64,000 bases of DNA, taken from Clostridiales bacterium UBA6386. Lineage in GTDB: Bacteria > Bacillota > Clostridia > Oscillospirales > Oscillospiraceae. The first letter of the stretch is position 1, and the number at the start of each line of letters is the position of its first letter. This document shows positions 44,892 to 53,525 of this stretch, in pieces. The notes under the pieces are model-generated. The model made no database searches, had not been told where the DNA came from, and worked only from the letters and a program-made list of their open reading frames with translations. The DNA is taken from contig DJQM01000059.1 of assembly GCA_002437585.1 (NCBI GenBank), forward strand, positions 461 to 64,460, written 5' to 3'. Both the position numbers and the translations under genes were made by a program.

Positions 44892-45901
44892 TAGCAGCCC
44901 AGACAAACCTGGTCGAATTGATAGAGGGCGGCGTTGATCTCGTAGATATCGTAAACGCCCTGACGGATGTAGAACTCGATAATCATATCGAAGGTGCTGC
45001 TGTGAGACAGGGAAAAGCCCACCGTGCGCAGAAGATCCTCCGTCTCCGGCAGGCTCAGCTCCAGGGCGATGGCAAAGGCCAGCACCGTGGGCTTGCTGGG
45101 CTTGTACTTGGGGTCGTTGTTGATCTTCCAGAAGGTCTTTTTGCTGACGTTTGCCCGCTTGTAGCACTGAACGTCCGTCATGCGCTTCTGGTCGATGAGC
45201 TTCAGGAGAGTCACGGCGAAGCTGTCATCCTGCTTTTTCAGCCAGTCCTCCAGGCTCCGAGGAGCCGGTGCCTCCCAGGGCATGGCTTCTTCGTAGGCGG
45301 CCGGTTCCGCCATCTTAGGCATGGCGATCCGGCGGCTCCGATCCTCCGGCATGGCCATACCCTTTTCCAGGGTCGCCTTCCGGGTAGCGTTCAGGAACCG
45401 CTCCAGCTCGCCCCGGCGGCTGACCCGGTAGGCGTTCCGGTCATAGACGCACAGGAACACCTGCATGTCCTCATCCCGCAGATTCAGAAAATCCCGGATG
45501 GCCTCCGCGGCAACGCAGAGCACCCGATCCTTGGGAAAGCCGAAGGTTCCGGCGGAAATCAGGGGAAAGGCCACGCTTTCCGCCCCCAGCTCCGCCGCCC
45601 GGAACAAGGCGTTGAGGTAGCAGCTTCGCAGAAGCGCCTGCTCGTTGGCCCAGCCGCCCTTCCAGACAGGCCCCACGGTATGGATGATATATTTGCAGGG
45701 CAGATCATAGCCGCCTGTCACCCCGATTTCGCTGGGGCGCAGGGCCTTGCGCTGTCGGCATTCCTGCGCCAGACCTGACCCGGCTGCCTGATGAACAGCC
45801 TGGTCTACCCCGCCGGAGCCGGAAAACCGGCTGTCCGTGGGATTCACAATGACATCCACCCGCATTTGGGTAATGTCCCCGTGGACGATGGACAAGGGCA
45901 T
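44891..45901 (-). CDS. Macrodomain protein with C-terminal HTH-like domain
   Basis: 336 aa from ATG at 45901 (MPLSIVHGDITQM), ribosome site AAGGAG. Residues 1-165 are a macrodomain: VDVIVNPTDSRFSGSGGVDQ, YIIHTVGPVW and PLISAGTFGFPKDRV. The usual NAAN is NPTD here. About 215-330 is a helical domain, VTLLKLIDQKRMTDVQCYKR, NVSKKTFWKINNDPKYKPSK, LAFAIALELSLPETEDLLR, that looks like an XRE-type HTH repeated in Firmicutes macrodomain proteins. Macrodomains bind or hydrolyse ADP-ribose derivatives. The fusion hints at ADP-ribose-linked regulation. Confidence 0.82.
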   Translation of the reverse strand: MPLSIVHGDITQMRVDVIVNPTDSRFSGSGGVDQAVHQAAGSGLAQECRQRKALRPSEIGVTGGYDLPCKYIIHTVGPVWKGGWANEQALLRSCYLNALFRAAELGAESVAFPLISAGTFGFPKDRVLCVAAEAIRDFLNLRDEDMQVFLCVYDRNAYRVSRRGELERFLNATRKATLEKGMAMPEDRSRRIAMPKMAEPAAYEEAMPWEAPAPRSLEDWLKKQDDSFAVTLLKLIDQKRMTDVQCYKRANVSKKTFWKINNDPKYKPSKPTVLAFAIALELSLPETEDLLRTVGFSLSHSSTFDMIIEFYIRQGVYDIYEINAALYQFDQVCLGC

Positions 45902-45925
45902 GACGGTTTTCTCCTTCTTTGACCT

Positions 45926-46147
45926 TTGGCAACACCGCGCAATTGTGTCTGCGAGCCTCAGCCGCCTTTTCACTCCACTTCTTCAGTTTGAAAAACGAAA
46001 AATATAGCGCAGCCGTTGCCGGCGCAAGCCGGCTTACGGATGCGGCATACCCCTTGCGGGTACATACAGTATTCCCCCGTTTTCCAAACTTTGAATTGGG
46101 GCAAAAACCCTGGCTGAGTCTTCTTGCCAAATTGCGTGGTGTTGCCC
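45926..46147. mobile_element. ~220-bp MITE-like element, macrodomain-proximal copy
   Basis: Ends GGCAACACCGCGCAATTGTG and the reverse complement of CCAAATTGCGTGGTGTTGCC form inverted repeats. Inside are CTCAGCC/GGCTGAG and a core (GAAAAACGAAAAATATAGCG, GCTTACGGATGCGGC, CCCCTTGCGGGTACATACAG) shared with 54901-55121. Flanks are T-rich rather than clear TA duplications. Lies between the VOC stop and the macrodomain start. Confidence 0.7.
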
Positions 46148-46149
46148 TT

Positions 46150-46533
46150 TTACTCGTGCAGCTCCAGAGGCAGGCCGTCCGGGTCGTGGAGGAAGGTCAT
46201 GGGCTTGCCGGTGAAGGTGTCAAGCCGGATCGGCTCGCAGGCAATGCCCATTTCTTCCAGCTCCTTTACCGTTTCCGCCACACTTTCCACCCGGAAGGCC
46301 AGGTGCCGCAGGCCACAGGCCTCCGGTCGGCTCACCCGCCCCGGCGGGTCAGGCTCGGCAAAAATCTCCAGCTCTGTAGTCTCATTCAGCCGCAGATCCA
46401 GCTTCCAGTCTCCCCGCTCCGGTCGGTAGTTCTCCCGGATCACCGGAAAGCCCAGCTTGCGGACATAGAAATCCTTGGCTCGATTGTAATCGGATACAAT
46501 AACCGCCACATGATGGATGGCGTTCAGATGCAT
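46150..46533 (-). CDS. VOC/glyoxalase-family metalloprotein
   Basis: 127 aa, one full two-module VOC unit. Starts with the metal-ligand His in NAIHHVAVIVSDYNRAKDFY, then GLRHLAFRVESV and the C-terminal MTFLHDPDGLPLELHE with the Glu ligand. Resembles the small lyase/dioxygenase-like group often labelled SMU.1112-type; reaction unknown. Ribosome site AAAGGAG. The gene start lies in the truncated 3' end of an epimerase pseudogene. Confidence 0.85.
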   Translation of the reverse strand: MHLNAIHHVAVIVSDYNRAKDFYVRKLGFPVIRENYRPERGDWKLDLRLNETTELEIFAEPDPPGRVSRPEACGLRHLAFRVESVAETVKELEEMGIACEPIRLDTFTGKPMTFLHDPDGLPLELHE

Positions 46534-46562
46534 AAGCTTACTCCTTTCGGGGGTAAAATTCC

Positions 46563-46812
46563 GCGTACCGCCGGGCGGTACTTCCGGAAAATCTCGAAAA
46601 TCAGAGGCTTATCGGCGATATTTCCCCTGAGAAATGTGAAAGAAGGATATTTTTCCAGCTCCTTCAGCCGATACTCCTTCAGTGCCACGTCGTAGTAATC
46701 ATTCAGGTTGTCAATGCCGACCACCTGCGCCGAAGGAATCTCCTCGCAAATTCGTTTCACCATTTGCCCCGATGAATCCCGCCGCCCCGGTGACGAGAAT
46801 GGTTTTGTGCTC
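46563..46812 (-). pseudogene. Fragment of an NAD-dependent epimerase/dehydratase (nucleotide-sugar type)
   Basis: The minus strand reads KTILVTGAAGFIGAN (Rossmann GxxGxxG), then is frameshifted by about two lost bases before LVKRICEE..., and continues VVGIDNLNDYYDVALKEYRL to FEIFRKYRPAV, where homology ends and the frame runs into the VOC gene leader. About 80 of an expected ~350 residues remain, and the 5' end is cut by a MITE scrap. Related in pattern to UDP-glucuronate 4-epimerases. Confidence 0.75.
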
Positions 46813-46832
46813 TAAGGAAGCTCTGAATCTAC
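46813..46832. mobile_element. Scrap of MITE terminal repeat
   Basis: TA followed by AGGAAGCTCTGAAT, identical to the first bases of the 163-bp element, then unrelated sequence. It abuts the 5' break of the epimerase pseudogene. Confidence 0.45.
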
Positions 46833-46949
46833 CTTGCTCATAAAGTCTCCGGACCCCCGCCTCCGCACATTCTTTTTTTCATTGTATTTCCATTTTCCAA
46901 AAACGTCAAGCCCTTTCCCGTACTTTCCCGGAAAGCCAACGAGAAGCCC

Positions 46950-46978
46950 TTGCTTTCCGCCGAAAAGTGTGATATACT
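46950..46978 (+). promoter_or_regulatory. Promoter of the leucine-rich lipoprotein gene
   Basis: TTGCTT (46950-46955), 17-base spacer, TATACT (46973-46978), 42 bases before the ATG. Confidence 0.7.
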
Positions 46979-47020
46979 GCGTAAATATGGATATTTTACA
47001 CAAGCTTTTGGAGGCTTCCT

Positions 47021-48562
47021 ATGAATCAAAAACTGCAATATCTGCTGTGCGCCGGGGCGGTCTGCGCGATGCTCTTCGGCTGCGGCAAGAAGCAGGCCGT
47101 CACCCTTCCCGACCTGACCGAGATCGTCACCCTGCCCACTCCCACGGAAACCCAGGCTCCTACCAACCCAAACGCCGGGGTGGAGGAGCTGACCGCCGTG
47201 CTTTCCGCGGGAGAAATCTACACCCTGGAGCAGTATCCCGACCTGAAAAAAGTGGATCTGTCCGGCAGCACCTGCTACGACACCATTCTCGAATACATGG
47301 ATGCCCACCCCGATGTGGAGGTGATTTACACCGTGGACTTAGGGGGCACCACGGTTTCCAACCAGGCTGCTTCCGTCCGGCTGGAGGCGGGAAAATACAC
47401 CTATGAGGCTCTGCTGGAAAATCTCAAATATCTGCCGAACCTGACCTCCGTATCCATCAGCGCGGTAAATCTGACGGCGGAGCAGGTGGAGACCCTGCGC
47501 AGCACCTACCCGGATATTCCTCTGGAATACACCGTCTCCCTGCTGGGTCAGGACATTTCCACGGATACCACCACCCTGACCCTGCCCCTGCTCACCGACG
47601 AGCAGGTGACGGAAGCCTGCGGCAAGCTGGGCGTTCTCACCGGCCTGACGGACGTGACCCTGAGCAGCGACCAAACCCTCGACCAGGTGGCAAGGCTCCA
47701 GGATGCCGCCCCCAACACCGTGTTCCACTACGCCTTCTCCCTCTTCGGCAAGACCGTGTCCACCACCGACGAGGAAATCGTTTACAAAAACCAGTCCATC
47801 GGCAACGAAGGGGAATCTCAAATTCGTCAGGCGCTGGCGGTTCTCGACGGCTGCAAGCGGTTCGTCCTGGACAACTGCAAGCTGGATTACGAGGTGCTGG
47901 CCAAGATCCGGGAGGATTTCCGGGACGGCCCCAACGTGGTCTGGCGGGTGTATTTCGGCGTGGACGGCCGGTACAATCTGCTCACCGACGCGGACACCCT
48001 CCGGGCGGTGTACAACGTGACCAACGACACCTGCGGCCCCATGAAGTACTGCGAGGGCGTCAAGTACATGGACATTGGCCACAACGAGTACCTGACCGAC
48101 CTGAGCTTCGTCAGCGGTATGCCCAATCTGGAGGTGATGATCGCCTCCGGCTGCGCGGCCACGGAGCTGGTGGGCTTTGAAAACTGCAAGAATCTGACCT
48201 GGCTGGAGCTGGCCTACTGCTACAAGCTGAAAGATATCGATTGCCTTTCCTCCTGCGAGAATCTGACCTACCTGAACCTGAGCTTCACCAGCGTTTCCAA
48301 TTATCAGCCCCTGGACGGCCTGCCCCTGAAGCGGTTCGTGTGCCTCAGCCCCAAGGCCAGTGCCAAGGAGCAGAACACCTTCGTCAGCATCCACCCCAAG
48401 GGGGTGTGCATCACCGTGTTCTACGGCTATTCCAACCCCTACGGCTACGGCTGGCGGTATGACGACAACGGCAAGACCTTCAACGAATACTATAAAAACG
48501 TGGTGCGGGTGGCCTTCAATTACGATGAGCTGGAGAAGTATCTGCCGAAGGATACCAAATAG
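47021..48562 (+). CDS. Leucine-rich-repeat lipoprotein
   Basis: 513 aa; ribosome site TTGGAGG. Lipobox AMLFGC (Cys21), then a Thr/Pro linker. Three similar ~70-aa units (VEVIYTVDLGGTTVSN, PLEYTVSLLGQDISTD, TVFHYAFSLFGKTVST) alternate with leucine-rich segments (LPNLTSVSISAVNLTAEQVE). The C-terminal part is LRR_4-like: MDIGHNEYLTDLSFVSGMPN, LTWLELAYCYKLKDIDCLSS, LTYLNLSFTSVSNYQPLDG. Membrane-anchored outside the cell; function unknown, plausibly a binding scaffold. Confidence 0.82.
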   Translation: MNQKLQYLLCAGAVCAMLFGCGKKQAVTLPDLTEIVTLPTPTETQAPTNPNAGVEELTAVLSAGEIYTLEQYPDLKKVDLSGSTCYDTILEYMDAHPDVEVIYTVDLGGTTVSNQAASVRLEAGKYTYEALLENLKYLPNLTSVSISAVNLTAEQVETLRSTYPDIPLEYTVSLLGQDISTDTTTLTLPLLTDEQVTEACGKLGVLTGLTDVTLSSDQTLDQVARLQDAAPNTVFHYAFSLFGKTVSTTDEEIVYKNQSIGNEGESQIRQALAVLDGCKRFVLDNCKLDYEVLAKIREDFRDGPNVVWRVYFGVDGRYNLLTDADTLRAVYNVTNDTCGPMKYCEGVKYMDIGHNEYLTDLSFVSGMPNLEVMIASGCAATELVGFENCKNLTWLELAYCYKLKDIDCLSSCENLTYLNLSFTSVSNYQPLDGLPLKRFVCLSPKASAKEQNTFVSIHPKGVCITVFYGYSNPYGYGWRYDDNGKTFNEYYKNVVRVAFNYDELEKYLPKDTK

Positions 48563-48584
48563 CAGGGGGCTTCCGAACCATATG

Positions 48585-48670
48585 GTCATTGCGAACCATC
48601 CTGCGGGATGGTTCGCAATCCGTAACCCCCGCCTTCCCTTGAAGTGGTGCTCCGCGCAGCGCGTTAAAAT
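48585..48670. repeat. GTCATTGCGA repeat fragment
   Basis: GTCATTGCGAACCATCC with inverted GGATGGTTCGCAATCCGTAA, then CCGCCTTCCCTTGAAGTGGT and GCTCCGCGCAGCGCGTT. A GGTGCTCCGCGCAGGGCGTT piece also occurs at 54760. Directly followed by a MITE. Confidence 0.6.
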
Positions 48671-48673
48671 TTA

Positions 48674-48786
48674 AGACAACACCGCACAATTCGGCAGAAA
48701 GTCTCAGCCAGGATTTTTGTCCCAATTCAAAGCTTGGGACAAAAATCCTGGCTGAGATGCGAAGACGCAATTGTGCGGTGCTGCCT
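48674..48786. mobile_element. 113-bp TA-flanked MITE
   Basis: TA at 48672-48673 and 48787-48788. Terminal repeats AGACAACACCGCACAATTCG and the reverse complement of CAATTGTGCGGTGCTGCCT. The rest is a giant perfect hairpin: CTCAGCCAGGATTTTTGTCC pairs with GGACAAAAATCCTGGCTGAG. Its right TA forms part of the TAA stop of the permease gene, and the hairpin probably terminates that operon. Confidence 0.8.
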
Positions 48787-49640
48787 TAGCCCTTGACGCC
48801 GCCGGCGGTAAGGCCGCTGGTCAGGTTTTTCTCGATGGACATGAACAGGATCACAACGGGAATAATGGCAAAGATGGAGGCGGCAAACAGGTACTGCCAC
48901 TCGATCATGTTGTAGCCGTTGAAGATGTTGATGCCCACGGTCAGGGGCTTGAAGGTGTCGGTGGAGATCAGGCACAGGGCCACGGTGTACTCGTTCCAGG
49001 CGTTGATGAAAATGAAAATCAGGGTGGTGACGATGCCGGGGGCGGCCACGGGCAGCAGCACCTTGAACATGGCCTGGATCCGGTTGCAGCCGTCGATGGT
49101 GGCGGCCTGCTCCATCTCCGCGGAGATGGCCAGGAAGGTACCCCGGAGGAGCCAGATGGTGAAGGCCTGGTTGAAGGCGGCGTTGATGAAGATCAACCCT
49201 AAGATGTTGTTGGTCAGGTTCATCACCTGCATGACCTTGTAGATACCGATGAGCAGCACCACGGGGGCGAACATCTGGGAGACGATGATAAAGCCCAGGA
49301 AAGCGGTCTGCCCCTTGAACTTCATCCGAGCCAGGGCGTAGGCCGCGGGAATGCCGCAGATCATGGCGATGGCGGTGGAACCGGCGGCGATGGCGATGGA
49401 GTTGAGCATATACCGGGCCATGGGGGCGCGGCTCCAGATGTCGGCAAAGTTCGACCAGAGCACCTTGATGGGGAAGACGGTGCCGTTGATGCTGAAAATT
49501 TCCTCACGGCTTTTCAGTGCCGTGCAGACCATCACAAAGTAAGGATACAGAATGAACAGGCAGATTACGGCCACCGCAAAGTAAAGAAGGATCCGGCGGG
49601 CAAGGGTGCCAAAGTTGACACGGGAGGATTCCAGGGTCAT
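48786..49640 (-). CDS. CUT1 ABC sugar permease (MalG type), second cluster
   Basis: 284 aa from ATG at 49640, two bases beyond the previous stop; a GTG at 49646 overlapping that stop (GTGA) is the alternative, with AAGGAG close by. Six membrane segments; EAA loop EMEQAATIDGCNRIQAMFKV. Ends ...SGLTAGGVKG, as in many CUT1 permeases. The stop codon coincides with a MITE boundary. Confidence 0.92.
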   Translation of the reverse strand: MTLESSRVNFGTLARRILLYFAVAVICLFILYPYFVMVCTALKSREEIFSINGTVFPIKVLWSNFADIWSRAPMARYMLNSIAIAAGSTAIAMICGIPAAYALARMKFKGQTAFLGFIIVSQMFAPVVLLIGIYKVMQVMNLTNNILGLIFINAAFNQAFTIWLLRGTFLAISAEMEQAATIDGCNRIQAMFKVLLPVAAPGIVTTLIFIFINAWNEYTVALCLISTDTFKPLTVGINIFNGYNMIEWQYLFAASIFAIIPVVILFMSIEKNLTSGLTAGGVKG

Positions 49641-49642
49641 AT

Positions 49643-50530
49643 TCACGCGTCTCCTTTCTTCAGGGTGGAAACCATGTAGCAGCTGGCGCACACCAGCAGA
49701 ATGAGGAAGCCAATCACGGACACCGCCGCGGCCTCGCCCTGCTTGCCGTTGTAGAAGGCCAGCTTGTAAAGGTAGGTGACCAGGGTGTCGGTGCGGCTGG
49801 CCGGGTCGCCCTTGGTCATCGTCCAGACGATGGGGAAGGAGTTGAACACATAGATGATGTTCAGCACCGTGGCCACGGTCAGGCTGGGCTTGACCAGGGG
49901 CAGGGTGATGTGATAGAGCTTCTGCCAGTAGGAAGAACCGTCCACGATGGCCGCCTCGTACAGGGCGCTGTCGATGCTCTGCAGGCCGGACAGGGCGGTG
50001 AAGCAGACAAAGGGAATGGTGACGAAGATGCCGCAGGCGATCTCCCAGGCGAAGAAGGCTTCCGGAGTGGGTGTCCAGTCCACGTTGCTCTGGATGATGC
50101 CGAGGGTTTTGAGCAGGGTATTCAGCGCGCCGTAGTCGGTGTTGATGATGAACTTCCAGACGGAGGCCTGAATGACCAGGGTGGTAGCCCAGGGGAAGAC
50201 CACAATGGCCCGGGCGATCTTCCGACCCCGAAACGCGTTATTCAGAAGCAGAGCCAGGATAAAGCCCAGCACCGTGGAAAGTGCCACCACCAGGATCGTC
50301 CAGACGATGGTGTTTTTCAGAACCATTGCAAATTTGGCACTTTCCAGCACCTTCTGGAAATTCTTGAAGCCATAGAAGCCCTTGATGAGCCCTGCCTTTG
50401 TCACCTGACTGAAGGCCATACGGAAAACAAAGCCGATGGGAATGAGAATGAAGATCGCCATCAGGATGACGCTGGGCAGGATCCACAGATATGGCTCGAC
50501 CCTGCTTTGCAGCTTGTACGGTTTTTTCAT
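49643..50530 (-). CDS. CUT1 ABC sugar permease (MalF type), second cluster
   Basis: 295 aa from ATG at 50530 (MKKPYKLQSRVEPYLWILPS); GGGGG lies upstream. Six membrane segments; EAA loop SALYEAAIVDGSSYWQKLYH. Partner of the MalG-type permease. No ATPase is encoded in the cluster. Confidence 0.92.
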   Translation of the reverse strand: MKKPYKLQSRVEPYLWILPSVILMAIFILIPIGFVFRMAFSQVTKAGLIKGFYGFKNFQKVLESAKFAMVLKNTIVWTILVVALSTVLGFILALLLNNAFRGRKIARAIVVFPWATTLVIQASVWKFIINTDYGALNTLLKTLGIIQSNVDWTPTPEAFFAWEIACGIFVTIPFVCFTALSGLQSIDSALYEAAIVDGSSYWQKLYHITLPLVKPSLTVATVLNIIYVFNSFPIVWTMTKGDPASRTDTLVTYLYKLAFYNGKQGEAAAVSVIGFLILLVCASCYMVSTLKKGDA

Positions 50531-50615
50531 GTAGGATGGTACCCCCTTTGGAATGCAGTCGCTTTCAAAACGCGGCTTCTCATGGGGCAGCACTTTGAAA
50601 AAGGCTGCATGGAAA

Positions 50616-50641
50616 GTGGGCCGGGCCAAAGCCCGGCCCAC
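50616..50641 (-). promoter_or_regulatory. Hairpin between binding protein and permeases
   Basis: Perfect 11-bp stem GTGGGCCGGGC/GCCCGGCCCAC with a 4-base loop and only three T after it. It likely stabilises the binding-protein mRNA or attenuates permease expression. Confidence 0.65.
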
Positions 50642-50678
50642 CGGAATGCTAGATCACAGTGATATCAGCCATTGGAAA

Positions 50679-51971
50679 TTAACCGGCGATTTCCTCCTGG
50701 AGGTTATCCAGCAGCTCCTGAGCGTCGCCGCCCAGCAGAACCTGCTGCTCCACATCGATAACGCCCTGCTTCACGTCCGCCCACTCGGCCTTGGCGGTGG
50801 GGTAGAACTTGGAGGAACCGACCACGTCGATCCAGGCGGTCATGTCGGGGTTGGCAGCGGCGCACAGCTCCGCGCCGGTGGAGGTAGCGGGCAGGAAGTC
50901 CTCCATCAGAACCCAGTCGGCGTAGGGCTGATCGTCATAGAAGGTGTCAATGACGGTGGTGATGGCGGCCAGCTCCGCGTCGGTGTAGCCGTTGTCGAAG
51001 CACATGAACCGATCCATAACGCCCACGGAAGCGCCGGCCTTGTCGCCGTTGGTGGGGATGGAAGCGATGCCGAAGTTAACGCCGCCGTTCTCCTTGCAGT
51101 ACTTGGAGATCTGGTTGGGGCCGATCATCATGGCCAGCTTACCGGCAGCGAACATTTCCTGCAGGTCGTAGCGGGTCTCGGTGGTGGGGTCGGTATTGGT
51201 CAGGCCGTCCTTGACAAGGCCAACCACGAAATTGACGGCCTCCACGTTCTCAGGGGAGTTCAGCGTCCAGTTGCCCTCATCGTCCACGAAGCCGCCGCCG
51301 TTGTTCCAGGCGTAGTAAGCGAAGCAGGCCTGGCCTTCGTCGGTGGTCATGTCAACGCCCCAGGGGTAAACGTCGGGGTTCTTGGCCTTGATGGCCTCGC
51401 AGGCGGCCTTCAGCTCTTCCCAGGTGGCGGGAACGGAGACGCCGGCAGCGTCCAGAATGTCCTTGTTGTAGTACAGCGCCCGGGCGGAAGCCAGATCGGG
51501 CACGGCCCACACGGTGCCGTCCACAACGGACTGATCCAGGAAGGAGGGATAGAACTTGGCGTAGGTCTCGTCAGAAACCCAATCCTTGGCGGGCAGCAGC
51601 AGGCCGTCGGCCTGGTAGTCGGCGAACACGTCGATGTTCAGCAGGTCGGGCGCCTCACCGTTGGCGACGCGGGTGTTGACCACGGTGTAGATATCGTTCC
51701 AGGACACGCAGTCCACAACGACCTCGATGTCGTCATGCTCGGAATTGAATTTCTCGGCAAAGTCAGCCCACCACTGGGCGGTCTGCTTGCCATACTGAGC
51801 GGTCAGCATGGTGACAGTAACCTTTTCGCCGGAGGCGGCAGGGGCTTCCGTCGCGGCGGGCGCGTCGGCCTTGGGAGCCTCGGTGGCGGCGGGAGCAGCG
51901 GTGCTGCTGCCGCAGGCGACCAGGGTCAGAGCCATGGCCAGAACCAGCAGCACAGAGATCATCTTCTTCAT
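50679..51971 (-). CDS. ABC sugar-binding lipoprotein, second cluster
   Basis: 430 aa from ATG at 51971 with GGAGG upstream. Lipobox LTLVAC, a short Ala/Glu/Pro linker (ATEAPKADAPAATEAPAAS), then a COG1653 solute-binding fold (VTMLTAQYGKQTAQWWADFA, DVFADYQADGLLLPAKDW, AGKLAMMIGPNQISKY). Divergent from the NahK-like kinase and galE, which suggests a hexosamine- or galactose-containing ligand (inference). Confidence 0.92.
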   Translation of the reverse strand: MKKMISVLLVLAMALTLVACGSSTAAPAATEAPKADAPAATEAPAASGEKVTVTMLTAQYGKQTAQWWADFAEKFNSEHDDIEVVVDCVSWNDIYTVVNTRVANGEAPDLLNIDVFADYQADGLLLPAKDWVSDETYAKFYPSFLDQSVVDGTVWAVPDLASARALYYNKDILDAAGVSVPATWEELKAACEAIKAKNPDVYPWGVDMTTDEGQACFAYYAWNNGGGFVDDEGNWTLNSPENVEAVNFVVGLVKDGLTNTDPTTETRYDLQEMFAAGKLAMMIGPNQISKYCKENGGVNFGIASIPTNGDKAGASVGVMDRFMCFDNGYTDAELAAITTVIDTFYDDQPYADWVLMEDFLPATSTGAELCAAANPDMTAWIDVVGSSKFYPTAKAEWADVKQGVIDVEQQVLLGGDAQELLDNLQEEIAG

Positions 51972-52061
51972 CTTGATTCCTCCATTGTAGTAAGTATGCA
52001 GTCCGCGGCGGGTCGCGCAGATTCTGCCGGATAGGATTTGTCTTTTTCTATCCTTATCCTT

Positions 52062-52089
52062 AGTATACAGGAAAAACACGAGAAGTCAA
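52062..52089 (-). promoter_or_regulatory. Promoter of the second ABC cluster
   Basis: Minus strand TTGACT (52089-52084), 16-base spacer, TATACT (52067-52062). Confidence 0.75.
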
Positions 52090-52218
52090 TGAAAAATCGC
52101 AGGAAAAGAGACTGGTTTTCAACGAAATAGACAAAATTGGCTGTTTCACCAATTCTGAAAGCTGCAAATTGTATAATTTTACAAAATAAAAATTTCAAAA
52201 AACAGGCATGAAAAATGG

Positions 52219-52247
52219 TTGTCAACCGGTATTTTCTGTGATATACT
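52219..52247 (+). promoter_or_regulatory. Promoter of the NahK-like gene
   Basis: TTGTCA (52219-52224), 17-base spacer, TATACT (52242-52247). The 371-base intergenic region is AT-rich and carries both divergent promoters; I see no clear operator. Confidence 0.75.
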
Positions 52248-52342
52248 GAAGAAAATCAAGCAAAACGAGAAACCGCTTTGCATAAATCAACTATTTCTGT
52301 GCGAAATTCACAGAATACTGAAAAATACAGGAGGAAGCAGCT

Positions 52343-53464
52343 ATGGAAAACGTTACCTGGTACCCGCAGAATCCAGCCCTTCAGGCGGTTCTGAAAACCT
52401 ATGATTTTCCCCAAACCCTGCTGGGTGCCGTCCGCTACGGCCAGGGGCACATCAACGATACCTACTGCGTGGTCTGCCAGCCCCAGGAGGGAGACCCCAT
52501 CCGGTTCATTCTTCAGGGACTCAGCGGCGCGGCCTTCCCCCACCCGGAGGAGCTGATGGAGAACTTTGTCGGCATTACTTCTTATTTAAGGAAGAAGATC
52601 ATCGCTTCCGGCGGCGATCCGAGCCGGGAGACCCTGAGCCTGGTGAAGACCAGAGACGGCCGGGACTTCTACACCGATGAAAGCGGCAAGGTCTGGCGGC
52701 TGACTCCCTTCATTGAAAATACGGACTGCTTCCAGTCCGCCACCCCGGCGCTTTTTGAGGCCTCCGCCCGGGCCTTCGGCCGGTTCCAGTATTTACTCCA
52801 GGACTATCCGGCCCAGACCCTCCACGAGACCATCGTGAACTTCCACAATACCGAGGATCGGTTTGCCAAGTTCCAGGCCGCCCTGGCCGCCGACAAGCGG
52901 AACCGAGCCAAGGACGTGCGCAGGGAAATTCAGTTTGTCCTCGACCGGAAGGCGGACTGCTCCGTGGCGCTTCAGGCTCTGCGGGAGGGAAGGCTTCCCC
53001 TGCGGGTCACCCACAACGACACCAAGCTCAACAATGTCCTCATTGACCGGACGACCCACGAGGGCATCTGCGTCATCGACCTGGACACCACCATGCCGGG
53101 TCTGAGCATCAACGACTTCGGCGACTCCATCCGTTTCGGCGCCAACCACAGCAAGGAGGATGAGAAGGATCTCGGCAAGGTCAATTTCGACATCGGGCTG
53201 TTTGAGGCCTACACCCGGGGCTTCCTGGAGGGGGCGCAGGGGAGCCTGACCCCGACGGAGCTGGAATACCTGCCCTGGGGTGCCCGGCTCATGACCCTGG
53301 AATGCGGCATCCGGTTCCTGACGGACTACCTGGAGGGCGACCATTATTTCCGCATCCACTATCCGGAGCAGAATCTGGACAGAACCCGCACCCAGTTCAA
53401 GCTGGTGTCCGACATGGAGACCCAGTTCGACCGGATGGCCGCGGTGGTTGCCGGATACGCCTGA
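52343..53464 (+). CDS. N-acetylhexosamine 1-kinase-like phosphotransferase (NahK type)
   Basis: 373 aa; ribosome site AGGAGGAAGCAGCT. APH-fold kinase: GAVRYGQGHINDTYCV near the start, the catalytic loop LRVTHNDTKLNNVLID (about 225-240) and the metal-binding VIDLDTTMPG. This family includes bifidobacterial NahK, which phosphorylates GlcNAc/GalNAc at C1 after phosphorolysis of lacto-N-biose or galacto-N-biose. The downstream galE supports that pathway, but the phosphorylase gene (lnpA) is not in the window. Confidence 0.8.
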   Translation: MENVTWYPQNPALQAVLKTYDFPQTLLGAVRYGQGHINDTYCVVCQPQEGDPIRFILQGLSGAAFPHPEELMENFVGITSYLRKKIIASGGDPSRETLSLVKTRDGRDFYTDESGKVWRLTPFIENTDCFQSATPALFEASARAFGRFQYLLQDYPAQTLHETIVNFHNTEDRFAKFQAALAADKRNRAKDVRREIQFVLDRKADCSVALQALREGRLPLRVTHNDTKLNNVLIDRTTHEGICVIDLDTTMPGLSINDFGDSIRFGANHSKEDEKDLGKVNFDIGLFEAYTRGFLEGAQGSLTPTELEYLPWGARLMTLECGIRFLTDYLEGDHYFRIHYPEQNLDRTRTQFKLVSDMETQFDRMAAVVAGYA

Positions 53465-53525
53465 TTTTTGTTGACAGATTTCCAACGGAGAAGTATAATA
53501 CAGGAAATCCTACAGCTATGATAAT

